A DNA stretch of 64,000 nt from Homalodisca vitripennis. Taxonomy: Eukaryota > Arthropoda > Insecta > Hemiptera > Cicadellidae. The notes under the pieces were generated by a model. The model was given only the letters and a program-made list of their open reading frames with translations. It was not told the DNA's origin and did not search any database. The position numbers and the translations under genes are program-made. The stretch spans positions 1-64,000 of the forward strand of contig NW_025778970.1 of NCBI RefSeq assembly GCF_021130785.1. Reading direction: 5' to 3'. Positions 35,588-43,131 of this stretch are shown in pieces; position 1 is the first letter of the stretch; every line of letters starts with the position of its first letter.

Positions 35588-36274
35588 TTAGTCATCATAG
35601 CCGAATCTGTTATCAATATTTTCAAATGTTTTATTAACATCTTCTTTAAATTTATTAAAGTTTTCTTCTAGTTTATTTACTTTATCGAGTTTATCATCTA
35701 TTCCTTCAATTAATTCACCATTACTTTTTATTTTTTCACGAAAATTATCTTGATATGCATGAAAATCTTCCTGAATTTTTCTAACTAGTTCTTTAACTTT
35801 ATTTTGATATGCAATAACACCTTGCGCAATGTTTATAACTTTTTCATTAATTTCACCAACATCGTCTACTGATCTTCTATTTCTGGCTTCTAACTTGTCA
35901 TAGACTTCCGTTGTAAAATCTTTAACGTGTTGTTTATGATTCCCATAATTTTGTTTTAGTTCATTAAACATTTTAATATGATCTTCTAATTGAATCATTA
36001 CAACAACATCAAACGGATAAATTCCCTTACTAACGCTGCTAAGTCTTTTTCCTTTAAAATCTAAGGCTTTTTTAACATTCGGATCATGTAAATCAACAAT
36101 ATCGATGTTTTCTGATAATTTTAGAGGTTTTAAAATTTGTTCTTTAACAACAACATCATGTTTGTCAATACCAGGTCGAACACCGACAATTCTTTTTTTA
36201 TTAGCCAAACTAACATAATTCCTTTCAACTTTGATCGCTTCAGTAATTTTATCAGCTTTTTCGATATGAGACAT
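35588..36274 (-). CDS. Coiled-coil Polinton structural protein, possible fibre-like
   Basis: An intact 228-aa frame. Residues about 25-95 hold a segment with NKKRIVGVRPGID and VVVKEQIL. It resembles the R-I-x-G/N-V-x-x-P-x-D-x-x-D-A/V-V motif found before coiled coils in tail-fibre and attachment proteins. From about residue 100 to the end it is a Lys/Glu-rich coiled coil with heptad-like spacing (KLEARNRRSVDDVGEINEKV, KLDKVNKLEENFNKFKEDV). Its ATG overlaps the stop of the preceding gene (TAATG), so the two are probably co-expressed. An attachment or fibre role is inference. Confidence 0.7.
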   Translation of the reverse strand: MSHIEKADKITEAIKVERNYVSLANKKRIVGVRPGIDKHDVVVKEQILKPLKLSENIDIVDLHDPNVKKALDFKGKRLSSVSKGIYPFDVVVMIQLEDHIKMFNELKQNYGNHKQHVKDFTTEVYDKLEARNRRSVDDVGEINEKVINIAQGVIAYQNKVKELVRKIQEDFHAYQDNFREKIKSNGELIEGIDDKLDKVNKLEENFNKFKEDVNKTFENIDNRFGYDD

Positions 36275-36570
36275 TAAATTGGTATATAATTTTTTTTAAC
36301 ACCATCATCAACTTCTTTTTCCAATGTTTTTATTTTATCAGCAACTTCATTTGAACTCATGAAATTTGCAAGTTTGTTATCATATTCTGCTTTAAAATCT
36401 TCAATCTCGAGAGCAAACATATCTGAATCTGGAAGGTTTTGTAATAAATTTTCTAACTTGTTATCAAACTCATTTCTCAAACTATCAAAATTGAAACTAT
36501 TATCTACATTTTGAATAATTTCTGTTTTAATTTGTGTTCCAAATACGTCAAAAATATTTTGTGAATCCAT
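36274..36570 (-). CDS. Small coiled-coil Polinton protein
   Basis: 98 aa from MDSQNIFDVFG to KNYIPI. The longer upstream frame is part of the protease gene. The ATG at 36570 lies within the last 22 nt of the protease frame, and the stop overlaps the next start by one base. It is an acidic helix-rich protein (FDNKLENLLQNLPDSD, KIKTLEKEVDDGVKK). It probably partners the coiled-coil protein that follows. No known domain was found. Confidence 0.65.
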   Translation of the reverse strand: MDSQNIFDVFGTQIKTEIIQNVDNSFNFDSLRNEFDNKLENLLQNLPDSDMFALEIEDFKAEYDNKLANFMSSNEVADKIKTLEKEVDDGVKKNYIPI

Positions 36571-36952
36571 ATTTATTAAGTAATAATTTGTTAACAACTT
36601 CTTTAAAATCTTTACCATCACTCAGTTCATTCAAAACAAAAACACATAAATGACCACAAATTGGGGGATCTCTATAATCTTGAATCTGAGAATCATTGTA
36701 GTAGACGCTTGATTTTTTTAAATATTGGATCAATTCTCTCGGTGGTTTGTCCTCAATTCTTCCATACGAATCAAAATAATAGCAAATCCAATGCGTTCCA
36801 CTTCCCATAATCGAGTCTAAATTCACAATTCCACATTCAAATTTCTTAACTTTTTCAGGTAATGTATCTCTCATGAAGATTCCTCTAAAATGTTTAATAT
36901 TTTTGCAGATTTCTTCCAATTCCCCGAATGTTAATGGTTTTAAAAATTTTTT
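36548..36952 (-). pseudogene. Adenain-like (C5) capsid maturation protease, start codon missing
   Basis: A frame open from just after a stop at 36953, with LTFGELEEICKNI, GIVNLDSIMGSGTHWICYYF, DSYG and PICGHLCVFVLNEL. These supply the catalytic His (THW), the acidic residue (FDSYG) and the Cys (CGHLC) of adenovirus-type proteases, which cut virion precursors. The spacing between His and Asp is about ten residues shorter than usual: HWICYY runs directly into FDSYG. This looks like a deletion between two YY repeats. No ATG precedes the conserved N-terminus; the first is at MRDTL, inside the domain. The position after the small basic virion protein gene is standard for Polintons. Confidence 0.8.
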
Positions 36953-37392
36953 TCAATGTTTGATTTCACGTAATTCAAAGTTTTTTCATCTAATCCAGAT
37001 CCTGTAACATCTTCCAACTCTTTATCTAACCAATTTTAAAATGTTTGGAACAATATGAATCACGTCTCTTTTAACGATTGGAGCAGCTTTACGAACATAA
37101 GGAACAACATTTTTAACAACTGGAATATTTTCTCCAAAATGTAATAAATCTTTCAAAAGTCCACCATTTTTAAGTTCTTTCAACTGATTATATGAAAATT
37201 CTAATCTAATTCCTTTATCATTTTTCTTGTGTTTTTCGAGTTTATTGTATTGTCTATTCGTTAAAAATATTTTATCTTCGCCATTTTTTTAGTTGATCTA
37301 TTTTAAATTGAATACTAACAGGTATTTTCTTCTTAAAAGCGGATTTTATTTTTTTCTTTCTGATTTTTGCTGAAATTTACGTTCACCTCCAT
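36940..37392 (-). pseudogene. Polinton conserved virion-associated protein (adenovirus minor-protein-like position), frameshifted
   Basis: Starts at ATG 37392 (MEVNVNFSKNQ) with TACATAAATGG. Pieces in successive frames read VSIQFKIDQL, IFLTNRQYNKLEKHKK, LEFSYNQLKELKNGGLLKDL, VVPYVRKAAPIVKRDV and DVTGSGLDEKTL. This matches the conserved Polinton protein located just before the protease gene: strands, a Thr-x-x-Q repeat, GG-x-L, a basic amphipathic helix and a GSGL tail. It has been compared with adenovirus minor core or lytic peptides. At least three single-base shifts are needed to follow it. I give it no firm function. Confidence 0.65.
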
Positions 37393-37400
37393 TTATGTAG

Positions 37401-38675
37401 TTAAAATTTCAAGTTCTCTTCGATTCCCATTCCTAGTTTTCTCTTCAAAAACATTGCTCCAGCTGTTGGAAGCGCAACAAATCTTTCACCTAAACTAGCA
37501 TCTTTTGATAAAAATCTATCCATTGCTTTATCTTGCAAAAGTTTATCTGCAATATGCCTAGAATTTGTGTCTCTATGTTTTGCATAAAAAATATCGTGCT
37601 CCATTGCAGCTTGATCTAATTTATTCACACCAGGATCTCCTCTTTTTAGTCTTTTTTCGAGTTTTGTGCCTGGCCCCAGATACTGAGAAGTTGGTACATG
37701 TAATTCAAAAGGTAAATTGTTGATAAAATCATTCAAAAGTCCGCTACCTTCAATCATAGATGAACTTATTGCGGGCAAAATTCGTTTTAAATATTTAATT
37801 CCATCAGGTTTTTCAATCATTTCATCAAGTTTGTTCGAAATAAAATCTTTAATCGCTTTCTTTTCGTTCAAAAAATTGTTGTTTCCAGCCTTTTCTTCAG
37901 CATAAATATAATTAATAATTCCATCAAGTTTTGTCAAATCGTCGATATATCTGTATTCAATCTTATTATCACTGTATTTTCTTACACCTGATCCTTCGAT
38001 TCGTTTTTCCCAAATTGGTTTAATTAATTTCATATATTTTTTACCTCTACTTGACTTAGGCTTCTTAGTTTTCAAAATTTCTGTATACTTTTTCAAATCT
38101 TCTTCAGAATATAAATTATCTTTTGGAGCGTCATAGTCTGTTAATAATCTCCATAAACCTTGAGTTTCTTCATATGTTTTTTCATTAATAATGATATCAT
38201 TATGCTCAAAATTAACGGGCAAATTTCCAATAATAAAACTTTTCTTTTTTTTATCCCAATACAAACCAAATTTATCATCCTTTGCTCTAGGAAGGAATTT
38301 TTTACCAATTTCACCAATTATTATATCCGTTGTTCCAGGACTTATTGGTTCAACTATGGTAGAGCCTTCAATGATTCGAGGTCTAAATGGTGTTGAAGAT
38401 GGTAATTTTGGCAATTCAAACTCTTCAGATTCTGGAATCGAAATATCGGCAAATTGTCGTACAACTGGAACCAAATTCATCAAATTTTGATTATCACTTA
38501 AAACGTTTTCAATTTTACCTTCAACATTTTTAATTGCAGAAGTTACAGGTTGATTAATTTTTTGAAGAAATTCTTGTTTTTTTTCATCAATTTGAATCTG
38601 TTCTTTAAATTCTTTGATTAATTTCTTTTCGATTTGATCAAGTTTTTTCGCTTCTTCAGAAGTTACGTTCACCAT
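37401..38675 (-). CDS. Large virion protein with C-terminal parvovirus-type phospholipase A2 domain
   Basis: An intact 424-aa frame. The N-terminal 60 residues are Lys/Glu-rich coiled coil. The middle carries a Polinton-typical block FGLYWDKKKKSFIIGNL with ETQGLWRLLTDYDAP and a basic stretch PKSSRGKKYMKLIKP. Residues about 325-390 hold a PLA2 signature: the Ca-binding loop YLGPGTKL and the catalytic dyad AAMEHDIFYAKH, followed by a helix with Asp (ADKLLQDKAMDRF). This arrangement is the VP1-type PLA2 that lets parvovirus particles escape endosomes. GSG tripeptides before the PLA2 domain (IEGSGVRKY, IEGSGLL) may be protease sites. An entry role is inferred. Confidence 0.85.
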   Translation of the reverse strand: MVNVTSEEAKKLDQIEKKLIKEFKEQIQIDEKKQEFLQKINQPVTSAIKNVEGKIENVLSDNQNLMNLVPVVRQFADISIPESEEFELPKLPSSTPFRPRIIEGSTIVEPISPGTTDIIIGEIGKKFLPRAKDDKFGLYWDKKKKSFIIGNLPVNFEHNDIIINEKTYEETQGLWRLLTDYDAPKDNLYSEEDLKKYTEILKTKKPKSSRGKKYMKLIKPIWEKRIEGSGVRKYSDNKIEYRYIDDLTKLDGIINYIYAEEKAGNNNFLNEKKAIKDFISNKLDEMIEKPDGIKYLKRILPAISSSMIEGSGLLNDFINNLPFELHVPTSQYLGPGTKLEKRLKRGDPGVNKLDQAAMEHDIFYAKHRDTNSRHIADKLLQDKAMDRFLSKDASLGERFVALPTAGAMFLKRKLGMGIEENLKF

Positions 38676-38689
38676 TTAATTAGAAAAAT
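38672..38689 (-). promoter_or_regulatory. TAAATGG start element with T-tract (PLA2 gene)
   Basis: The coding strand reads ATTTTTCTAATTAAATGG with the start codon inside. The 19-bp minisatellite lies immediately upstream. Confidence 0.6.
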
Positions 38690-38694
38690 TTTGA

Positions 38695-38910
38695 AACGTG
38701 AACGTGGAACGTAAAACGTGAACGTGGAACGTAAAACGTGAACGTTGAACTTAAAACGTGAACTTGGAACGTAAAAAACGTGAACGTGGAACGTAAAACG
38801 TGAACGTGGAACGTAAAACGTGAACGTGGAACGTAAAACGTGAACGTGGAACGTAAAAACGTGAACATGGAACGTAAAACAAGAACGTGGAACGTAAAAC
38901 GTGAACAGAT
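38695..38910. repeat. Minisatellite of about 19-20 bp inside the Polinton
   Basis: About eleven head-to-tail copies of AACGTGAACGTGGAACGTAA-type units with small changes, between the PLA2 gene and the ATPase gene. The unit is rich in AACGT/ACGTT and partly self-complementary. The open frame reading RSTFTFYVPRSRF repeats is a translation of this array and is not a gene. Confidence 0.95.
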
Positions 38911-38986
38911 TTACCGTTTTTCAGTTGTTTTCATAATGTAAATAAAAAGTAAAGATAATGTAAAAATAATTGTAACAAATATTTTA

Positions 38987-39673
38987 TCAAGTAGATTTGT
39001 TAGACCACTGAGCAGCATTTATATTAGAAAATTTATTCATATATTTACCATTTTTAGGCTTCAAAGTTAGATTAATAGTTAAAAATCCATAGTCTTCTTT
39101 CCAAATTTTATCACATAATTCATTAAAGTGGTTAAAACTCATATCAGATCCCACATAATTGTTGTAAATCTTTCTCGAATAGTGATCGTCTTGCTTAAAA
39201 ACACACAACATATTCAAATTATTTCTAATAACTTGTTCATCAACCTTTGAAAAGCATTGGGAAAGATAGATACAAGATATGTTTTTGTGACGAGACATTA
39301 CGAAATATTCCTTAATAACGTCCTGATTTTCCAAAATACAATCATCAAAAACGATTAACGAATTGGGGTTACATTCGCTTAACGGAACTATGTCCTCAGA
39401 AGCATTATAAAAATGTGATATTTCTTTGCTTAAGTTCTTCTCAATATTTTTGAATCTTTGTTGTAATTTTTTGTATGCGTCTTGTTCTAAAAATTTACTA
39501 AAAAGATACAAATTGGAATAAGGAATCAACCTATTGTAGATAAAATTCAATAATAAAGTTGTTTTTCCAGATCCACTTGAACCAACAATTAACAATCTAA
39601 TAGGTTGATCTTTCTTGTTTTCTTCAAACGTTTGAAGTTTTATCTGATCTTTTTGCTTTAAAAATTTCTCCAT
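38987..39673 (-). CDS. DNA-packaging ATPase (FtsK/HerA type)
   Basis: An intact 228-aa frame, the usual length for Polinton and NCLDV packaging ATPases. Walker A is IVGSSGSGKTTL (residues about 29-40), Walker B is SLIVFDDC (about 106-113), followed by VMSRHKNISCIYLSQ, the sensor-like region with S-R-H and Y-L-S-Q. The enzyme translocates the element genome into capsids. The start is in CTATTTAAATGG, and it is divergent from the penton gene across 13 bp. Confidence 0.95.
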   Translation of the reverse strand: MEKFLKQKDQIKLQTFEENKKDQPIRLLIVGSSGSGKTTLLLNFIYNRLIPYSNLYLFSKFLEQDAYKKLQQRFKNIEKNLSKEISHFYNASEDIVPLSECNPNSLIVFDDCILENQDVIKEYFVMSRHKNISCIYLSQCFSKVDEQVIRNNLNMLCVFKQDDHYSRKIYNNYVGSDMSFNHFNELCDKIWKEDYGFLTINLTLKPKNGKYMNKFSNINAAQWSNKST

Positions 39674-39690
39674 TTAAATAGCGAAAATGA
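39670..39690. promoter_or_regulatory. Compact divergent start region, ATPase/penton
   Basis: CCATTTAAATAGCGAAAATG: the ATPase start (TTTAAATGG, minus strand) and the penton start (GAAAATG, plus strand) are 13 bp apart. Both 5' leaders must overlap the other gene. Only the ATPase side has TAAATGG. Confidence 0.5.
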
Positions 39691-40421
39691 AGCTGTTCAA
39701 GTTGACTTCAGAAAGCTCTAAATTAGTTTTAAGCTTGGAACATCCTATTCATTTAGAGGAAGAATCAAATAATTTTATCGGTTTAAGCGGTTTTTATTCT
39801 GACAATTTTGTAATAAATATTAGTGAAAGTTCTCCTTATTGTATAGGATTTAGTGAGAAGAACATAACAAAATATTATGGTTCAAACAAAGGATATTATA
39901 CCTTCGATCAAATAAAAAATTCCCTTAAAAATTATCTGAAAACATTCAAACAATCAGATAAATCTTTAAACTTTGACGAAAACAAGTTTGAAATGCAAAA
40001 AAGTTAGCTCTCTAATAAAATTTTAATAAAATGACCAGTAAGAATAATGTTTTCAGCAATTATTGTAGATTTGTTAGGGTTTGTTCAAGAAACTATTGAG
40101 CCAAATCAGGTATATTTAGGAAATAAAACGCCAAAATTTAGACCGTTCGATGTAATTGAAGTGCACTGCAATCTCGTTGAACCTAGTTTTGAAAATCATA
40201 CCGAACATTTACACAAAGAATCTGAAATGTTGTACACATTTTTCCCAAATGTTGCTTATGGATCAAATATCAGTGAAAAACCGAATGAAATCGATTATAT
40301 TCCAATTAGAAAAAATATTAAATGAATTCAAAAAATCGTTCTAACTATACAAGACTCTGAGGGAAATTTATTAAATAATGAGAGTAAAACAACAATATAT
40401 TTAAGATTGTCGAAAGAATGA
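39687..40421 (+). pseudogene. Penton/minor capsid protein, single jelly-roll, broken by a frameshift and a TGA
   Basis: The first frame (39687-40007) has FIGLSGFYSDNFVINIS and GYYTFDQIKNSLKNYL. The second (from about 40047) has VDLLGF, FDVIEVHCNLVEP, MLYTFFPNVAYGSNISEKP and IDYIPI. An in-frame TGA at 40323 is followed by TIQDSEGNLLN and TIYLRLSKE, ending with TGA at 40419-40421. The order (G-x-Y-x-x-x-x-I, LLGF, V-x-C-N-L, FFP, I-x-E-x-P, I-x-D-x-x-G-x-L) is that of the Polinton penton, which occupies capsid vertices. Total length of about 245 codons is normal. One frameshift at about 40006-40046 and one stop inactivate it as sequenced. Confidence 0.82.
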
Positions 40422-40423
40422 TG

Positions 40424-40524
40424 AATCAAGGGGGGAACGAATCGTTCTTACCTTCAAACTTTCAAAAAAAACACTGTTTTTTATCAATGAATCTGGACTT
40501 TACACTCAAAATAAAAATTACTAG
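40424..40524 (+). pseudogene. Remnant of a second BRO-N gene
   Basis: Between the penton gene and the BRO gene, shifted frames read FLPSNFQKK and FFINESGLYTQNKNY. They parallel the BRO-N segment TIFVHESGLYSLI of the next gene. It is a roughly 100-bp stub, so a BRO gene was duplicated or replaced here. Confidence 0.6.
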
Positions 40525-40527
40525 TTA

Positions 40528-40549
40528 AATTTCTTTTCTATCTAAATGG
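40528..40549 (+). promoter_or_regulatory. TAAATGG start element with T-tract (BRO gene)
   Basis: TTTCTTTTCTATCTAAATGG ends in the start codon context of the BRO gene. This one is on the plus strand, so the motif is not a strand-composition effect. Confidence 0.6.
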
Positions 40550-41355
40550 TGACAGTTGTAGATCTAATAAATAATCAACTCAAATTCAATAATACAGAAA
40601 TTTTTACGATTGTTGACGAAAATAACGAAATTTGGTTCAAAGCAAAAGATGTTGCAGAAATTTTAGAATATGAAAACACGAGGCAAGCTATCATAAATAA
40701 TGTCGATAATGACGATAAAACAACCTTTGAATGTATAAATTACAGGAGTCTATCCCATAGACCCAGAGAAAATATTCAAAAACATACTATTTTCGTTCAT
40801 GAATCTGGTTTATATTCTTTAATTTTGAGATCTAATAAGCCAGAATCGAAATTGTTTAAAAAGTGGGTTACGAAAGAAGTATTACCTTCAATTAGAAAAT
40901 TTGGTGAGTACAAACTTAAAAACGAAAATAAGCAATTAAAAGATGAACTAAAACACTTGCTAATTAAAGATGAAATAAAAACGGAAATAATCGCAAAACA
41001 AAGTGTAAAAATTGACTTAATGAAACCAGACCTTGTTTGTAAAGATTTTGATAAGAAAAAACACCATGTTTTTGTATTAATTAAGAAGAATCACATGTGG
41101 GAATATCCTTATTACGTTATCAGAGCTCAAAAGAGAGAAATACCGAAAAGATTGAAAGAACTTGAAATTGATTACCCAGAAATGGAAATTTTATTAAGAT
41201 ATGGAGATCCAAATAGTATAAATCTCTACAACCAAATGAAAGAATCTTTGAATATTTTATACAACGGAAATCATTTTACTACAAATATGGCAGAATCTCG
41301 ACTGATTTATAGAATATCTAAATTACACGATGAAAATGTTTCTAAATTTTACTAA
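40546..41355 (+). CDS. BRO-N domain protein (baculovirus repeated ORF family)
   Basis: An intact 269-aa frame. Residues about 14-115 form a BRO-N domain: FTIVDENNEIWFKAKDVAEI, LEYENTRQAI, HTIFVHESGLYSLILRS and FKKWVTKEVLPSIRK. A Lys/Glu-rich coiled coil follows (about 120-165). The C-terminal domain (about 175-265) has HHVFVLIKKN, YYVIRAQKRE and LLRYGDPNSINLYNQMKE, like the C-terminal domain of BRO proteins in entomopoxviruses, iridoviruses and ascoviruses. BRO proteins bind DNA or nucleosomes and are thought to modulate transcription. The gene is on the plus strand with penton, against most of the element. Confidence 0.9.
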   Translation: MVTVVDLINNQLKFNNTEIFTIVDENNEIWFKAKDVAEILEYENTRQAIINNVDNDDKTTFECINYRSLSHRPRENIQKHTIFVHESGLYSLILRSNKPESKLFKKWVTKEVLPSIRKFGEYKLKNENKQLKDELKHLLIKDEIKTEIIAKQSVKIDLMKPDLVCKDFDKKKHHVFVLIKKNHMWEYPYYVIRAQKREIPKRLKELEIDYPEMEILLRYGDPNSINLYNQMKESLNILYNGNHFTTNMAESRLIYRISKLHDENVSKFY

Positions 41356-41699
41356 AAACTCTCGATTTATTATATTTCATTTGTAAATGTTTAGCATAAC
41401 TAGGTAACCATTGTAGAATTTTCTGTTCATATTCACAAGGCGTTTCGTTTTTATAACTTTCGCTGAAAATTTTTTTAGCACTATCTTTGCAAAAAGCATC
41501 TTTTCTATCTTTACTAAACTGCCAGTTATTAAATTCAGAAATATTTTTAATTTCTTTACAAAAGTAACACTTTTTCTCTTCTAAAGTTTAATTTGTCCAT
41601 TTTATCATATATTTTATCACAATCCTTACAATAACAGTCTTTTATATTCTTTTCCTTATAAAATTCTTGACACTTTGTACATTTCTTTTGAGACTCCAT
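41342..41699 (-). pseudogene. Cys-rich zinc protein, copy 2 (1-nt insertion)
   Basis: The start is MESQKKCTKCQEF in TATATAAATGG. Cys pairs are KCTKC, YCKDC, CYFC and later FCKD. A 1-nt insertion at about 41585, relative to copy 1, shifts the frame between DKMDKL and the CYFCKEIK block, which then runs on to FSKI and a stop at 41342. It is about 65-70% identical to the copy at 41736-42131, so the two are tandem paralogues. It overlaps the 3' end of the convergent BRO gene by 14 nt. Family unknown; the form resembles HNH/endonuclease-VII-like or ribbon proteins. Confidence 0.7.
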
Positions 41700-41735
41700 T
41701 TATATAGAAAAAATTATTACACGATGAAAATGTTA

Positions 41736-42131
41736 CTAAATTTTATTAAATACTCTTGACTTATGATATTTGGTTTGTAAATGTTTAGCATAACTAGGTA
41801 ACCATTGAAGAACTCTTCCATATTCGCAATGAGTCGGTTTATTTTGACTTTCTCGGAAAATTCTTATAGCACAATCCTTACAAAAAGCTTGTTTTTTATC
41901 TTTACTATAATGCCAGTTGTGAAATTCTGAAATATTCTTAATTTCTTTACAAACGCAACATTTTTTCTCTTCTAACGTTAATTTTTCTATTTTTTCGTAT
42001 AATTCTCTCTCATATTTACTACGACAATCCTTACACATAGACCCTAATCCTTCTTTTTTATTCTTATTTTTATAAAAAGCTTCAAAATCTTTAAATTCTT
42101 GTCACTGTGTACATTTCTTTTGAGACTCCAT
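41736..42131 (-). pseudogene. Cys-rich zinc protein, copy 1 (TGA at a Cys codon)
   Basis: The frame starts MESQKKCTQ and then has TGA where copy 2 has a Cys codon (TGT). It remains open for the remaining 122 codons, with MCKDCRSKYERE, KKCCVCKEIKNISEFHNWHY, AFCKDCAIRIF and a C-terminal WLPSYAKHLQTKYHKSRVF. Seven Cys plus His residues suggest two or three zinc sites. Translation could restart at MCKDC. The start context is TTTTTTCTATTAAAAATGG, one base off the TAAATGG pattern. Confidence 0.7.
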
Positions 42132-42146
42132 TTTTAATAGAAAAAA

Positions 42147-43131
42147 TTATAGCTTTGACTTTCTCAATTCATATTTATAAAACTTTCCGGTTATTTCTTC
42201 ATTATTTAAATCTTTTAAACTATAAGTTACAGGATCTGTGTTATTAATTTGATAAATCACAAAGATTTCTCTTGACCAATTGTTCTTATATTTGTTTGAA
42301 AATGTTTGTTTTTTACTAACAATTCTTACATGATCATTGACTTACATGAACATACTTAAAAACCGTCTCTAATAACTCCTTTTCAGCATCCTTATCCACG
42401 TCTTTGGGCTTCATTTTGATCGTGCTGTGAACTGTATCGTTATAATTGTTTACGATTTTTTGAAGAATATCGATCCATTTAAAGGTTTTATTAATCTCAA
42501 AAATTACTTTCATTCTCTCATTTTGAGTTCTGTTATATCTCTCTACAATACTTGATTTCTCTTCGTTTTCAGTATGATAAATCTTAATGTTATATTTCCT
42601 CAAAACTTCGTTAAATTCTTTATTTTTAAACTCTAAACCCTTATCTGTATGAAGTAGGTTTGGAGGTTTGTGATTGATCCTTATGGCATCTTTTACTATA
42701 TCTTCGAAAGCTTTTGAAACATCCTTGCCGTTTTTTCTTTTGATAGCTCTTGACCAAGCATATTTTGAGAAAGTATCAATAACATTTAACATATACTTAA
42801 ATCCATCATTTTGATCTGAATAGTTAGACATTATAACTAAATCTGCTGCCCATATATCGTCAATTCCTAATGTTATAATTTTTCTCTTTTTAAACTTTTT
42901 TCGTACTGGTGCATGAATTTCTCTAGCTTCAATCTTTATTTCTTCTTTATTCTTAGATTCTTTCTTTACTTGTTTTTCATAAGGGTTCTTTATAAATTTA
43001 CTCTTATTTGTCTTACATTTTGAACATTTTGCTGCAATTCTATACAATCCGTTTTGAGTTTGAACAATCTTAGAATCTATATATTTCGTTTTCTTTTTAC
43101 ATTTGTAGCAGTGAATTAAATCATCTTCCAT
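42147..43131 (-). pseudogene. Polinton rve integrase with N-terminal zinc ribbon, C-terminus frameshifted
   Basis: The main frame (42334-43131) has an N-terminal ribbon CYKCKKKT...KCSKCKT, a basic linker with EIHAPVRKKFKKRK, then the DDE core. The Asp residues are in IDDIWAADLVIMSN and LLHTDKGLEFKN, and the Glu in SSIVERYNRTQNERM. It ends FKYVHVSQ with a stop. In another frame downstream, VRIVSKKQTFSN, NWSREIFVIYQI and VTYSLKDLNNEEI form the SH3/chromo-like C-terminal domain, ending at 42147. One indel near 42340 separates the parts. The enzyme inserts the element. Its start is ATATAAATGG, where TAA is also the stop of polB. Confidence 0.92.

Noticed and set aside
37717..38490. Plus-strand frames opposite the PLA2 protein
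   Set aside because: They are antisense shadows of an intact 424-aa gene.
38680..38868. 62-aa open frame with RSTFTFYVPRSRF repeats
   Set aside because: It is the 19-20 bp minisatellite read in frame, not a gene.
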